Below, piece after piece: positions 31,240 through 40,372 of a stretch of 64,000 nucleotides of DNA (positions within the stretch are counted from its first letter, which is position 1; every line of letters begins with the position of its first letter). Where the stretch lies: positions 186,001 through 250,000 of the forward strand of contig CAYNVO010000002.1 in assembly GCA_964400675.1 (NCBI GenBank), given 5' to 3'. This DNA comes from 9FT-COMBO-48-23 sp964400675 (GTDB lineage: Bacteria; Chloroflexota; Dehalococcoidia; GIF9; UBA5629). The position numbers were made by a program, and so were the translations under genes. The notes beneath the pieces are model-generated. The model searched no databases and was not told the DNA's origin. It saw only the letters and a list, made by a program, of their open reading frames with translations.

Positions 31240-32028
31240 TTATTCTTTCATTACCGTGACGTCTCCAGCCACGATTTCGGCGAGGCTGCCATCAGCGCGG
31301 CGCAGGATGAGGTTGCCTTTTTCGGTGACTGTTTCAGCCTTACCCTGTTCTACAGTTTCCCCGGTTTTAACCTGTATCCACCTGCCCAATGTCTCCATGT
31401 TTGCCTGCCATTCTTTGTGTACAGATGCTCCGGCTTGGGCTACTAAATATAACCTTTCCAGTTCAAGCAACAGTGTGCTGGTAAGCGCAACCTTTGATAT
31501 TTCTGCTCCCAGCTCGTGCGAAAGGCTGGTGGCTATCTCTGAGATTTCGGGAAAAGTCAGTGGGTTGAAATTAACATTTATGCCTATGCCTATAATGGCA
31601 AAATTTACCCTGCTCCCCTTAACCTCGTTTTCTATCAGTATGCCGCAGACCTTTTTGCCGTTAATTAGCACATCGTTGGGCCACTTGATTTGTGCCTTGA
31701 TGCCAGCAACGTTTTTGATAGCCCTGACTACAGCCAGGGAGGCTATCATGATAAGCTGCGGCAGATTATCCAGAGAAGGCTTGAATATAATTGACACGGC
31801 CAGACTACCTTCAGGTGATAGCCAGGTTCTACCAATTCGCCCTCTACCTGCCGTCTGCGTACCAGCGATGACTACAGCCCCCTCATCGGCGCCTTTTTTA
31901 GTAAGCTCCCTGGCTGCCTCCATGGTTGTGGCAAGGCGGTGGTAATAATATAGCTGCCTGCCAACAAATTCGGTTTTTAAGCGGCTTTGCAGACAAGCTT
32001 TTATATCCCGGTCATTTGGCATGCTCAT
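31240..32028 (-). CDS. birA: Biotin-[acetyl-CoA-carboxylase] ligase
   Basis: Attaches biotin to carboxyl-carrier domains. The 262 residues begin at the catalytic domain; there is no N-terminal winged helix, so this is the monofunctional form and should not repress biotin genes. Motifs are the biotinyl-AMP loop GRGRIGRTWLSPEG, KWPNDVLINGKKVCGILIEN and the C-terminal SH3-like domain (GRWIQVKTGETVEQGKAETV). The monofunctional type fits the lack of a BirA operator before bioY. Confidence 0.93.
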   Translation of the reverse strand: MSMPNDRDIKACLQSRLKTEFVGRQLYYYHRLATTMEAARELTKKGADEGAVVIAGTQTAGRGRIGRTWLSPEGSLAVSIIFKPSLDNLPQLIMIASLAVVRAIKNVAGIKAQIKWPNDVLINGKKVCGILIENEVKGSRVNFAIIGIGINVNFNPLTFPEISEIATSLSHELGAEISKVALTSTLLLELERLYLVAQAGASVHKEWQANMETLGRWIQVKTGETVEQGKAETVTEKGNLILRRADGSLAEIVAGDVTVMKE

Positions 32029-32155
32029 TGTTTTCTACCCGATTTCTTGATTAGTATAGCGATAGCCTGGGGTTATGTCTATCGATTTTTAAGGGAAACA
32101 TCTTGACATTTTGGCAAAAGCCAATTAGCATTGAACTAGAACATTAGAATAGTAA

Positions 32156-32947
32156 GTGCAAGCGATGGAAGCAAAGGATTTTGATTTTCTGACTGACAAA
32201 GTTGCTGCCTTTATTCTGGAGTCGAGCCGGGTCGTGGTCTTCACCGGGGCTGGCATCAGCACAGAGTCGGGCATACCTGACTTCCGCAGCCCCGGCGGAA
32301 TCTGGACCAAGTTTGACCCGGATGATTTTACAATCCAGAAATTTATGAGCAGTGAGAAGACCCGGAGGATGCAGTGGCAAATGCTGGCTGAAGGTAGCCT
32401 TCTGAAAGACGCTGAGCCGAATCAGTCTCATTATGCCGTTGCTGAACTTGAGAAGCTTGGCAAGCTGACCGCTGTCGTCACTCAAAATATCGATAACCTG
32501 CATCAGAAAGCTGGAAACTCCCCGGATAAGGTCTTTGAGCTGCATGGCAATATGAAATTTGTGAAGTGTATGGGCTGCGACAATCGTTTTCCAGTTGAGG
32601 AGATTCTTCAAAGATTGTCTGAGGAAGAGATACCAGGTTGTCAGTTTTGCCGTGGTATTTTGAAACCGGATGCCGTTTTCTTCGGCGAGTCATTGCCGCA
32701 GAAGACATTAAATGATGCTATCCATCATTCCCGCAACTGTGACCTTTTTATAGTCATCGGCTCTACGCTCATTGTGTATCCGGCAGCCTATATGCCTATG
32801 TATGCTGTTGAATCTGGAGCTAAGCTGGTAATTATCAACCTGACTTCTACGCCAATGGATTCTAAGGCTTCAGCGCTTATAAACGCCAAAGCTGGTGAGA
32901 CGATGGGCAGAATAATAGAGAATGTGAGAAGTCAATTGCCAGCTTGA
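32156..32947 (+). CDS. SIR2-family NAD-dependent protein deacylase
   Basis: A 263-residue sirtuin, starting GTG 32156 or ATG 32165. It has GAGISTESGIPDFRSPGGIW (NAD binding), TQNIDNLHQKAG, the catalytic His in FELHGNMKFVKC, and the zinc Cys pairs in KCMGCDNRF and GCQFCRG, then FGESLP and VIGSTLIVYPAAYMP. It removes acyl groups from lysines using NAD. The TAGAAT box at 32145-32150 is so close to the start that the mRNA has almost no leader. Confidence 0.93.
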   Translation: MQAMEAKDFDFLTDKVAAFILESSRVVVFTGAGISTESGIPDFRSPGGIWTKFDPDDFTIQKFMSSEKTRRMQWQMLAEGSLLKDAEPNQSHYAVAELEKLGKLTAVVTQNIDNLHQKAGNSPDKVFELHGNMKFVKCMGCDNRFPVEEILQRLSEEEIPGCQFCRGILKPDAVFFGESLPQKTLNDAIHHSRNCDLFIVIGSTLIVYPAAYMPMYAVESGAKLVIINLTSTPMDSKASALINAKAGETMGRIIENVRSQLPA

Positions 32948-32963
32948 AACAGGTTCGTTAAAA

Positions 32964-33104
32964 GTGGAAGAACACGTTGAAAAGAAAGACAAATCTGAGC
33001 GAAGGCAACAGAAAAAAGCCAAAAGGAAATTCAGGCTGCACGGCGGCAGCCTGAGGGTGATATATCAGAATGCCATCAGGCGCAGGCTCAGGGAGAAGAA
33101 ATAG
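32964..33104 (+). CDS. Possible very small basic protein
   Basis: From GTG 32964 a 46-codon frame encodes an extremely basic peptide (EEHVEKKDKSERRQQKKAKRK, then RLHGGSLRVIYQNAIRRRLREKK), 17 nt after the sirtuin stop. The charge pattern looks like that of a nucleic-acid-binding or ribosomal-type tail and there is a stop at 33102-33104. No Shine-Dalgarno sequence. It may be a real small gene or chance. Confidence 0.35.
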   Translation: MEEHVEKKDKSERRQQKKAKRKFRLHGGSLRVIYQNAIRRRLREKK

Positions 33105-33176
33105 CAATATATTTATTGTAAAATACTTTTATGATATTGAATTCCGGTAATTTAAATTTTGTCTGGAGGTGAGTGT

Positions 33177-34271
33177 ATGAAAAATCTGCTATTGCCAGTC
33201 GTTATGGTTTTGACTTTAGCTATCGGGTGTCTGCCTGCTACGCCAGCGTCTAATCAACCGCCGACAGCCTATATTGATTTGGTGTCTCCAGGCAATGCCG
33301 CCTTGGGTGAAACGGTGAGTTTCACCGGACACGGCGTTGATCCCGATGGCACCATAGCCGCTTATAACTGGCGGTCGAGCATGGACGGGGATTTGAGTAT
33401 TTCGGCGAGCTTTAAAACCTCATCTTTATCGCAGGGAACTCACACTGTTTGGTTTAAGGTTCAGGATGATGGCGGAGAGTGGTCAAAGGAGATTTTGACA
33501 ACTGTCATTGTTGTTCCTCAAGAGACTGGGCAGCCGATTGTGAACTCTTTTAACGCCAATCCGGGGAAGATTTCCCCGGGTAGGTCTTCGACGCTCATCT
33601 GGGATGTCTCTGGCGCTGCGACTGTTAGCATAGCCCCGGATATAGGCAATGTTGGTCTGAGTGGGACCAGGGTAGTAATGCCGAAACAGGCAACCACCTA
33701 TACTCTGACAGCCATCAATGTGGTTGGAACTGTGACGGCTACTGCTCGAGTTGTGATTGCTGAGGCAGTTTCCGATAAAGTGGAATTGTATTCTATCGGT
33801 GCAGAGGATGGGCAGGTGAGACGGGATGGCTATGTTGGGCAGGAACCTGATGTAGGTGATACAAAGTCAGGCACGGCCATACAGGGCTTTGTGAGCTTCG
33901 ATATTTCTATGATACCGAAGGGTGCCACCATTACATCTGCTACGCTTGATTTGACTGCTGCTGCTATTTATGGCGAGCCGTTCAGTAAACTCGGTATGCT
34001 TCTTGTTTACGATTGCCAATACCAGACTTTAGAGGCTAGTGACTTCGTTGTTGGTCCAGTACTTGGGGCTATGTATACAATTGCAGTGACACCGTCGCAA
34101 CCTATCACCTCTTATGTATTGGCTAATGCTATTCAGAAGCGAGTCGACGCTGGAAGCTCTCGTTTCCAGCTCCGCTTTCAGTTTGAAAAACCTTATTACT
34201 ATAATAATCAGTCTGACTATCTGGGATTGGGGGAAGGCAGAACCAAGCTTACTATTGAATATCAGCCTTGA
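33177..34271 (+). CDS. Lipoprotein with PKD, Ig-like and DNRLRE-like domains
   Basis: A 364-residue exported protein from ATG 33177 (TCTGGAGGTGAG upstream). The signal ends LAIGC, a lipobox with Cys about 18. Next come a PKD-type domain (about 28-115: AYIDLVSPGN, DPDGTIAAYNW), an Ig-like domain (about 125-200: PGRSSTLIWDVSGAATVSI, TTYTLTAINVVG) and a C-terminal domain of about 150 residues with VELYSIGAEDGQVRRDG, FVSFDISMIPKGATI and ATLDL, which resembles DNRLRE surface-protein domains. Probably a cell-surface binding protein. The next gene is a paralogue. Confidence 0.8.
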   Translation: MKNLLLPVVMVLTLAIGCLPATPASNQPPTAYIDLVSPGNAALGETVSFTGHGVDPDGTIAAYNWRSSMDGDLSISASFKTSSLSQGTHTVWFKVQDDGGEWSKEILTTVIVVPQETGQPIVNSFNANPGKISPGRSSTLIWDVSGAATVSIAPDIGNVGLSGTRVVMPKQATTYTLTAINVVGTVTATARVVIAEAVSDKVELYSIGAEDGQVRRDGYVGQEPDVGDTKSGTAIQGFVSFDISMIPKGATITSATLDLTAAAIYGEPFSKLGMLLVYDCQYQTLEASDFVVGPVLGAMYTIAVTPSQPITSYVLANAIQKRVDAGSSRFQLRFQFEKPYYYNNQSDYLGLGEGRTKLTIEYQP

Positions 34272-34333
34272 TATGAATGGTGACTTATTGTGATTATAGT
34301 CTTTGGGAATTTAAATTATTTGGGAGGTGAGAC

Positions 34334-36013
34334 ATGAAAAAATTAATTCCTTTACTTCTGCTGCTGGTGATGGTTACTGCTGGCTGTGATATGACAGGGC
34401 TTACAGTTACCACCAGTGCTGAGTCGCCAGTCATAAGCTCCTTTGGTACTGACCCACCAACCATTGCGGCTGGTGAATCTTCGACACTTAGCTGGAGTGT
34501 TGTTGGGGCGACGACAGTCAGTATCGACCAGGGAATAGGCAACGTGGCTTTGAGCGGCAGGAGAGCCGTAGTGCCGGGCGCCACCACTGTTTATACACTG
34601 ACGGCTACCAATTCGGCTGGGATGAGTGCTACGGCTACGGCTCAGGTTATAGTTTCCGGAGCACCGTCGGCACCTGCTGCCAGCCTGCCGGTTGTCAATT
34701 CTTTCACCGCTAGTCCGTCTATTATCACTGCCGGCAGCTCGACTACTTTGAGCTGGAATGTGTCAAATGCGACCTCGGTGGCTATTAACCCCGGTGTGGG
34801 CACCTTCGCCTCTTCCGGAGCCACGATAGTCTCGCCAGCGGCGACCACTGCATATACCCTGACGGCTACCAATGCGGCTGGTAGCACTACAGCAACGACG
34901 CAGGTTACAGTTTCGGGAGCGCCCTCACCGTTTACTGGTCTGCCGGTGGTCAATTATTTTACGGCTAACCCGCCTATCATATCCGCTGGTGGTTCCACCA
35001 CTTTGAGCTGGGATGTGTCAGGTGCGACATCGGTGACTATTGACCCTGGAGTTGGTTCTGTTGCCTCTGTTGGTACTGCGCTTGTATCACCGGCGACGAG
35101 CACCAATTACACTTTGACGGCTACCAATGCTATGGGATGGTACAGTCTCACTATTACGGTTCTGGTTACAGGGATGCCAGCGGCAGGTATGCCGGACCTG
35201 GTCATCACGGATATCTCGCGCTCAGGTGATGTCATCTCTTATAAGATAAAGAATCAGGGTGACGTAACAGCCGGGCCAAGCACCTCAAGGCTGTCAGTTG
35301 AAGGAGTCGTAAAAGCAAATGACAATGTGGGGTCGCTGTCTCCGGGGCAGGAAATAACACGGAGCTTTGCTGGTTACTCCTATGCTTGTTCAGGCTCTTC
35401 AGACAGCCTGGTTGTGGAAGCTGACGTGGGCGGGGCTGTGACTGAAAGCTTAGAAGCCAATAATTCATTGACCGTGTCGTGGCTTTGCCTGATATTTGTG
35501 CCACCACCGATATTCATTGTTGAAAAAACAGTTACGCTTTACTCAGTCTCTGCGGAGGACGGACATGTGAGAGGGGATGGGGCTACTAATCCGTATCCGA
35601 ATGTTGGGGACACTAGTACAAATGTGGCTATGCAGGCTTTTTTGAGCTTCGATATTTCCGGGATACCGGCGAGCGCCACTATTAAATCGGCTTCCCTTGA
35701 TGTAAGCAGTGGTGACATGTTGGGCGACCCGTTCGGTAAGCTGGAATGGATGCGTGTTTATAATCACCAGTATGGCACTCTGGGTTCTGAAGATTTCACT
35801 CCGGGTTTCCCGACCGGAGCGATGTACACGTACAGCTCGAAACCAGTGACTTCTTTCACACCCTCAACATTGGTAAGTGCACTTCAAACCAGGGTGAGTG
35901 CTGCAAGCCCGCGGTTTCAGGTGCGCCTGCAGTTTCAAAGTCCCACCAATGGTGATGGAATCTCGGACTGTTTAAGACTGGGTTCAGCTGTGCTCGTTGT
36001 CACTTACGAATAG
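34334..36013 (+). CDS. Lipoprotein with three Ig-like repeats, CARDB and DNRLRE-like domains
   Basis: A 559-residue paralogue of the preceding protein. ATG 34334 follows TGGGAGGTGAG. Lipobox TAGC (Cys about 18). Three Ig-like repeats of about 85 residues follow (about 31-108, 121-197, 206-285), each with STLSW, then a block like ATSVTIDPGVGSVAS and YTLTATN-AG. A CARDB-type domain comes next (about 290-390: PDLVITDISRSGDVISYKIKNQGD) and the same C-terminal domain (VTLYSVSAEDGHVRGDG, FLSFDISGIPASATI). The repeats arose by internal duplication. A surface adhesin or scaffold is likely; the ligand is unknown. Confidence 0.8.
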   Translation: MKKLIPLLLLLVMVTAGCDMTGLTVTTSAESPVISSFGTDPPTIAAGESSTLSWSVVGATTVSIDQGIGNVALSGRRAVVPGATTVYTLTATNSAGMSATATAQVIVSGAPSAPAASLPVVNSFTASPSIITAGSSTTLSWNVSNATSVAINPGVGTFASSGATIVSPAATTAYTLTATNAAGSTTATTQVTVSGAPSPFTGLPVVNYFTANPPIISAGGSTTLSWDVSGATSVTIDPGVGSVASVGTALVSPATSTNYTLTATNAMGWYSLTITVLVTGMPAAGMPDLVITDISRSGDVISYKIKNQGDVTAGPSTSRLSVEGVVKANDNVGSLSPGQEITRSFAGYSYACSGSSDSLVVEADVGGAVTESLEANNSLTVSWLCLIFVPPPIFIVEKTVTLYSVSAEDGHVRGDGATNPYPNVGDTSTNVAMQAFLSFDISGIPASATIKSASLDVSSGDMLGDPFGKLEWMRVYNHQYGTLGSEDFTPGFPTGAMYTYSSKPVTSFTPSTLVSALQTRVSAASPRFQVRLQFQSPTNGDGISDCLRLGSAVLVVTYE

Positions 36014-36078
36014 TGAAGCAAATGGAAAAAGGTAATTAACTGCTGGCATAACTTGCCAGATAAATGAATAAGCCTGAC

Positions 36079-36339
36079 TTAAAATCGGGAGGGGATGTTC
36101 TGGAGTTCGAAGCTGTATTTCTCGATAACAGGGTTAGCCAGCAGCTTGTGGCACATCTCATCCACTTGCTCCTTGGCTTTAGTTAGGTCGTTCTCTTCGA
36201 TTAGAAGTTCGATATATTTTCCGGCGCGGACGTCTTCGACTGAGCCAAAGCCGAGATTGTGCAATGCCCCTTTTATGGTCAGCCCTTGCGGGTCATTTAC
36301 CGTCGGCTTGAGGGTTATATAGACTTTAGCTAGATACGT
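36079..36339 (-). CDS. purS: Phosphoribosylformylglycinamidine synthase subunit PurS, apparent ACG start
   Basis: PurS bridges PurL and PurQ in the FGAM synthase complex. The frame reads YLAKVYITLKPTVNDPQGLT, then IKGALHNLGFGSVEDVRAGKYIELLIEE, which aligns over the full length of the 80-85-residue family. No ATG, GTG or TTG exists between the in-frame stop and residue 30; the codon at the family start position is ACG (36337-36339), one base from ATG, with AAGGAA 8-9 nt upstream. A TTG at 36264 would remove the first third. I therefore annotate 86 residues from ACG, overlapping the purC end by 14 nt. purQ and purL are not adjacent. Confidence 0.82.
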   Translation of the reverse strand, partial: TYLAKVYITLKPTVNDPQGLTIKGALHNLGFGSVEDVRAGKYIELLIEENDLTKAKEQVDEMCHKLLANPVIEKYSFELQNIPSRF

Positions 36340-37240
36340 TTTGCAGCTTCCTTCCGGTCAGGCGTTGGTATGCTTCAACGTACCGGCGGGTTGTAGCCTC
36401 AATTACTTCAGGCGGCAGCTTTGGCGCTGGCGGCTCTTTGTTCCATCCCGAAGCTACCAGCCAATCGCGAACCGGCTGCTTATCCAGGCTGGGTTGAGAC
36501 CGTCCTACAGTGTACCTGGCAACATCCCAGAACCGGCTTGAATCCGGTGTCAGTAGTTCGTCAATCAGTATGAGCTTGCCATTGACGAAACCGAACTCAA
36601 ACTTGGTATCGGCGATGATAATGCCTTGTCCTCGGGCATACTGTCTGGCGTAGCGGTAAACAGCCAGGCTCTTTTCCTCGATCTCGAGAGCTGTGGTTTT
36701 TCCTACCAGGTTTTCCATCTCTTTTTTGCTGAGAGGCTCATCATGACCGGTCTCGGCTTTGGTGGTCGGTGTAAATATGGGTTCGGGCAGTTCCTGGCTT
36801 TCTTGCAGTCCTTTGGGTGTTGGCATGCTGCATATGGTGCCGGCTTGTTTGTATTCTGCCCAGGCTGAACCTGAAATATAGCCGCGAACTACGCACTCAA
36901 CAGGAACGCTCTCAGCTTTTAGGGTAATCATAGACCGACCAATGAGATAGTCTGGAGGTGTACTTTCATCTGGAAAATGGTGCTTGAGTGAATCTGCCGT
37001 ATCAACAGGTGCTATCAAATGGTTAGGCATAACCTGGCTTGTTTTTTCAAACCAGAAGCATGATATCTGATTGAGCACCATACCTTTATCGGGAATAGGG
37101 TCGGGCAGGACGACATCGAATGCCGAGAGCCTGTCCGTAGAGACGATTAGCAGTTTATCGCCCAGGTCATAAGTGTCCCGCACTTTTCCCCGGCAGAATA
37201 GAGGGAGAGTTAAGTCTGCTTTAGATAGAGTTGTTGACAT
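36326..37240 (-). CDS. purC: SAICAR synthetase
   Basis: PurC joins aspartate to CAIR using ATP. The 304 residues are of the longer eukaryote/yeast-like type: FCRGKVRDTYDLGDKLLIVSTDRLSAFDVVLPDPIPDKG, VECVVRGYISGSAWAEYKQAGTICSMPTPKGL, DTKFEFGFVNGKLILIDELLTPDSSRFW, and the SLDKQPVRDWL segment. It lies between purB and purS on the same strand, 14 nt after purB, and its last 14 nt contain the proposed purS start. Confidence 0.96.
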   Translation of the reverse strand: MSTTLSKADLTLPLFCRGKVRDTYDLGDKLLIVSTDRLSAFDVVLPDPIPDKGMVLNQISCFWFEKTSQVMPNHLIAPVDTADSLKHHFPDESTPPDYLIGRSMITLKAESVPVECVVRGYISGSAWAEYKQAGTICSMPTPKGLQESQELPEPIFTPTTKAETGHDEPLSKKEMENLVGKTTALEIEEKSLAVYRYARQYARGQGIIIADTKFEFGFVNGKLILIDELLTPDSSRFWDVARYTVGRSQPSLDKQPVRDWLVASGWNKEPPAPKLPPEVIEATTRRYVEAYQRLTGRKLQNVSS

Positions 37241-37253
37241 AATACTCCTAAGT

Positions 37254-38600
37254 TCAGAGCGCTTGAGGCGATAGATCTGCTGCCTTATCTGCTTTAGCTC
37301 TCTTTTTCTCGGTCAAACCCAGTCGCTGGAATACTTTGTCCACATGTCTGGTGAAGTAGTTGTAGTCGAAAATGGTTTCCAGCTCCGAATCGGACAGATT
37401 ACCTATTACATCGGTGTCAGCCTTAAGCAACTTTAAGAAACTGGTTCTACCTTTCCACGCTTGCATGGCATTTCGCTGGACCAACCCGTAGGCTTTTTGA
37501 CGGCTTAGCCCTTTATCTATCAGAGCTATCAGCACTCGTTGAGAGAAGACCAATCCCTGGGTAATCTCAAGGTTTCGGCGCATGTTTTCAGGATAGACCT
37601 GAAGCCCTTTCATTACTGAAGTGAAGATGTTCAAGATGTAATCCAGAACCAGGCAGGAATCGGGGAAGGTGATGCGTTCGTTGGAAGAATGGCTGATGTC
37701 TCTCTCATGCCATAGAGCGATATTTTCCATGGAAGTCAGTGCATATCCCCTGACCAGTCGTGCCAGCCCGCAGACGCGCTCACAGAGCTCTGGATTACGC
37801 TTGTGGGGCATGGCAGAGGAACCTGTCTGTCCAGCGGCGAATGGCTCTTCGGCTTCCAGAACTTCGGTTCGCTGCAGACTTCTGATTTCGGTGGCAAACT
37901 TTTCCAGTGAGCTGGCGATGATGGCCAGCGTGGTGATAAACTGAGCGTGCCGGTCTCGCTGGATAATCTGGCTTGATATCGGTGTTGGTACAAGTCCCAG
38001 CCTGGTACAGGCTTTTTCTTCAACCTCAGGTGGCACGGTAGCGTAGCTTCCCACAGCTCCAGAGGTTTTCCCTACGCTGATGGCTTTTTCAGCTTCAGCC
38101 AAACGGGCGGCATTGCGTTTCATCTCCTGTGCCCATAGAGCCAGCTTGAGGCCGAAGGTAATAGGTTCGGCGTGAACACCGTGAGTCCGTCCTATCATTA
38201 TGGTGTGCTTGTGCTCAATGGCTTTGTCTTGAAGGACGGCAATAAGCTCGTCAATGTCTCGAGCCAGCAGTCTTGCGGCTTCTTTCAGTTGGAGGCTCAG
38301 GGCAGTATCTATGATATCCGAGGAGGTAAGCCCGAGGTGGATAAAGCGAGACTCTTCACCGAGTCCTTCTGCCACTGCTTGCAGGAAAGCGGTTACATCG
38401 TGGTGGGTCACCTTGAGAATTTCAGCAACGCGCTCTAGGTTAACACGTGCCTTTTTTATCTTCGGAATAGCTTCTTTGGGGATAGTGCCTATCTCAGCCC
38501 AGGCTTCGCAGACGGCTATCTCGACCTGAAGCCACTTATTGAACTTATTGTCTTCAGCCCATACTTTTTTCATCTGTGGTCGGGAATAGCGCTCAATCAT
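37254..38600 (-). CDS. purB: Adenylosuccinate lyase
   Basis: Acts twice in purine synthesis (SAICAR and adenylosuccinate cleavage). The 448 residues contain KVTHHDVTAFLQAV, SSDIIDTALSLQL, the His in GRTHGVHAEPITFG, and the superfamily signature GSSAMPHKRNPELCE with the catalytic Ser loop. Length and order are standard. It is 14 nt from purE and purC. Confidence 0.97.
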   Translation of the reverse strand: MIERYSRPQMKKVWAEDNKFNKWLQVEIAVCEAWAEIGTIPKEAIPKIKKARVNLERVAEILKVTHHDVTAFLQAVAEGLGEESRFIHLGLTSSDIIDTALSLQLKEAARLLARDIDELIAVLQDKAIEHKHTIMIGRTHGVHAEPITFGLKLALWAQEMKRNAARLAEAEKAISVGKTSGAVGSYATVPPEVEEKACTRLGLVPTPISSQIIQRDRHAQFITTLAIIASSLEKFATEIRSLQRTEVLEAEEPFAAGQTGSSAMPHKRNPELCERVCGLARLVRGYALTSMENIALWHERDISHSSNERITFPDSCLVLDYILNIFTSVMKGLQVYPENMRRNLEITQGLVFSQRVLIALIDKGLSRQKAYGLVQRNAMQAWKGRTSFLKLLKADTDVIGNLSDSELETIFDYNYFTRHVDKVFQRLGLTEKKRAKADKAADLSPQAL

Positions 38601-38614
38601 GTTTTTCTCCGGGC

Positions 38615-39073
38615 CTATGTCTCAGCCAGTTTCTGTTTGTGTTTCTCATAGGCGTCTTTTATTTCTTTATATTTTATGCCCAGGATTTGGGCAGCCAGCA
38701 GGGCGGCATTCTTAGCGCCTGGAGTGCCGATGCCGACACATGCCACAGGTACTCCGGCTGGCATCTGGACTATGGAGTACAGCGAGTCAACACCTTTGAG
38801 CTCACTGGTGGGTAGCGGTACTCCGATGACCGGTAATGTCGTCCAGCTAGCCAGAACTCCGGGAAGATGAGCCGCAGCGCCGGCAGCAGCTATTATGACT
38901 TCTATCCCTTCTTCTTTAACCCTGGAAGCATAGTCACGCACCTTATCCGGGTGTCTGTGTGCTGATAATACTGACAATTCATATTTGATATTTAGCTGCT
39001 GTAATATATCCAGAGTTGGCTGTATTAGTGGCTCGTCGTTTTTGCTGCCTATAACTATGCCTACTAATGGCAT
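38615..39073 (-). CDS. purE: N5-carboxyaminoimidazole ribonucleotide mutase
   Basis: Class I PurE of 152 residues: VGIVIGSKNDEPLIQ at the start, LSVLSAHRHPDKVRDYA with the catalytic His, and IAAAGAAAHLPGVLASWTTLPVIGVP. Class I enzymes use N5-CAIR made by PurK; no purK is seen here. It starts one base after the purD stop. Confidence 0.96.
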   Translation of the reverse strand: MPLVGIVIGSKNDEPLIQPTLDILQQLNIKYELSVLSAHRHPDKVRDYASRVKEEGIEVIIAAAGAAAHLPGVLASWTTLPVIGVPLPTSELKGVDSLYSIVQMPAGVPVACVGIGTPGAKNAALLAAQILGIKYKEIKDAYEKHKQKLAET

Positions 39074-40339
39074 CTAGTTTACCTCCCTGGCTGCAATGTC
39101 TTTGCGGTAATGACAGCCATCGAAATTAATGCGAGGCAGATTCTGATAGACTTTGGCTCTGGCTTCAGCCATGTTTTTACCGGTGGCTGTTACCGTGAGC
39201 ACCCGTCCTCCATCGGTATACACTCGTGAGTTCTCGCCAAGCTTAGTCCCAGCATGGAAGACCATAATTTCTTTATCCAACTTGTCCAATCCTGTAATGG
39301 GGAAGCCTGTATTATAACTTCCAGGATATCCGGCTGATGCCATCACCACACCAACGCAGGCGTCGCTGTTCCACTCTACTGCCACTTTGCTGAGTCTATT
39401 ATCTACTATAGCCAGAAGGATGTCCACTAAATCGGTCTGCAGGCGCGGTAAAATCACCTGTGTCTCCGGGTCGCCAAACCTGGCGTTAAATTCTAACACT
39501 TTTAGCCCGTCTCTGGCTATCATCAGACCGGCGTAAAGTACCCCTTTATAAGGCACGCCTTCTTGTGCCATTGCACTAACCGCCGGCTGCAGAATGCTTT
39601 GCGTTACCTGTCGGGTCATTTTGGAGTCAAAGAATCCGGGCGGGCTATAGCTGCCCATGCCTCCGGTATTAGGACCCTGGTCATTGTCAGATACCCTCTT
39701 ATAGTCACAGGCTGGAACCATGGGAACAACGGTCTTGCCATCGGTGAAGGCTAAAAGGCTTACTTCTTTGCCGATTAGGCATTCCTCAATGATCACACTG
39801 TCACCGGCCGAACCAAAAATTTTAGCCTCCATAATATCTGACAGGGCTTTTAAAGCTTCCTCTTTAGAACTGGCTACGGTTACTCCTTTGCCGGCCGCCA
39901 GCCCATCAGCTTTAACTACGACCGGTGCTGGCTGAGACTTAAGATACTTTTTGGCTTCGGGGTAGCTGGAGAAGGTGATACCCTTGGGGCAGGGGATGCC
40001 GTATTTTTGCATTAGCTCCTTGGCAAAGACCTTACTCGATTCTATTTGAGTAGCAGCTTTTGTCGGTCCAAAGATGGGCAGAGATGAGCGCTCAAAATAG
40101 TCCACGATTCCTGAAGCTAGAGGCGCTTCCGGGCCAACGACGGTCAGGTTAATGCCGATGTCTTGGGCAACTTTAGCTAATGCCTCTATATCGTTAGGAC
40201 GCATGCTCAGATTATGAGCGATGGATGCCGTGCCAGCGTTGCCCGGGGCTACGTATAGTTCCTTGACTTTGGGACTTCGCGCGATTTTCCATGCCATGGC
40301 ATGCTCTCTAGCCCCGCTGCCGATGACCATTACTTTCAA
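39074..40339 (-). CDS. purD: Phosphoribosylamine-glycine ligase
   Basis: PurD makes GAR from phosphoribosylamine and glycine. The 421 residues begin MKVMVIGSGAREHAMAWKIA and have the ATP-grasp core: PAPVVVKADGLAAGKGV, VIIEECLIGKEVSLLAFTDG, NTGGMGSYSP and LEFNARFGDPETQVILPRL. It is the first gene of purD-purE-purB-purC-purS. Confidence 0.97.
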   Translation of the reverse strand: MKVMVIGSGAREHAMAWKIARSPKVKELYVAPGNAGTASIAHNLSMRPNDIEALAKVAQDIGINLTVVGPEAPLASGIVDYFERSSLPIFGPTKAATQIESSKVFAKELMQKYGIPCPKGITFSSYPEAKKYLKSQPAPVVVKADGLAAGKGVTVASSKEEALKALSDIMEAKIFGSAGDSVIIEECLIGKEVSLLAFTDGKTVVPMVPACDYKRVSDNDQGPNTGGMGSYSPPGFFDSKMTRQVTQSILQPAVSAMAQEGVPYKGVLYAGLMIARDGLKVLEFNARFGDPETQVILPRLQTDLVDILLAIVDNRLSKVAVEWNSDACVGVVMASAGYPGSYNTGFPITGLDKLDKEIMVFHAGTKLGENSRVYTDGGRVLTVTATGKNMAEARAKVYQNLPRINFDGCHYRKDIAAREVN

Positions 40340-40372
40340 AGTGATCTTCTCCCTATTATCGCTGCACGCCGG

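Noticed and set aside
31256..31945. 229-codon plus-strand frame opposite birA
   Set aside because: Antisense shadow; low-complexity translation without a domain.
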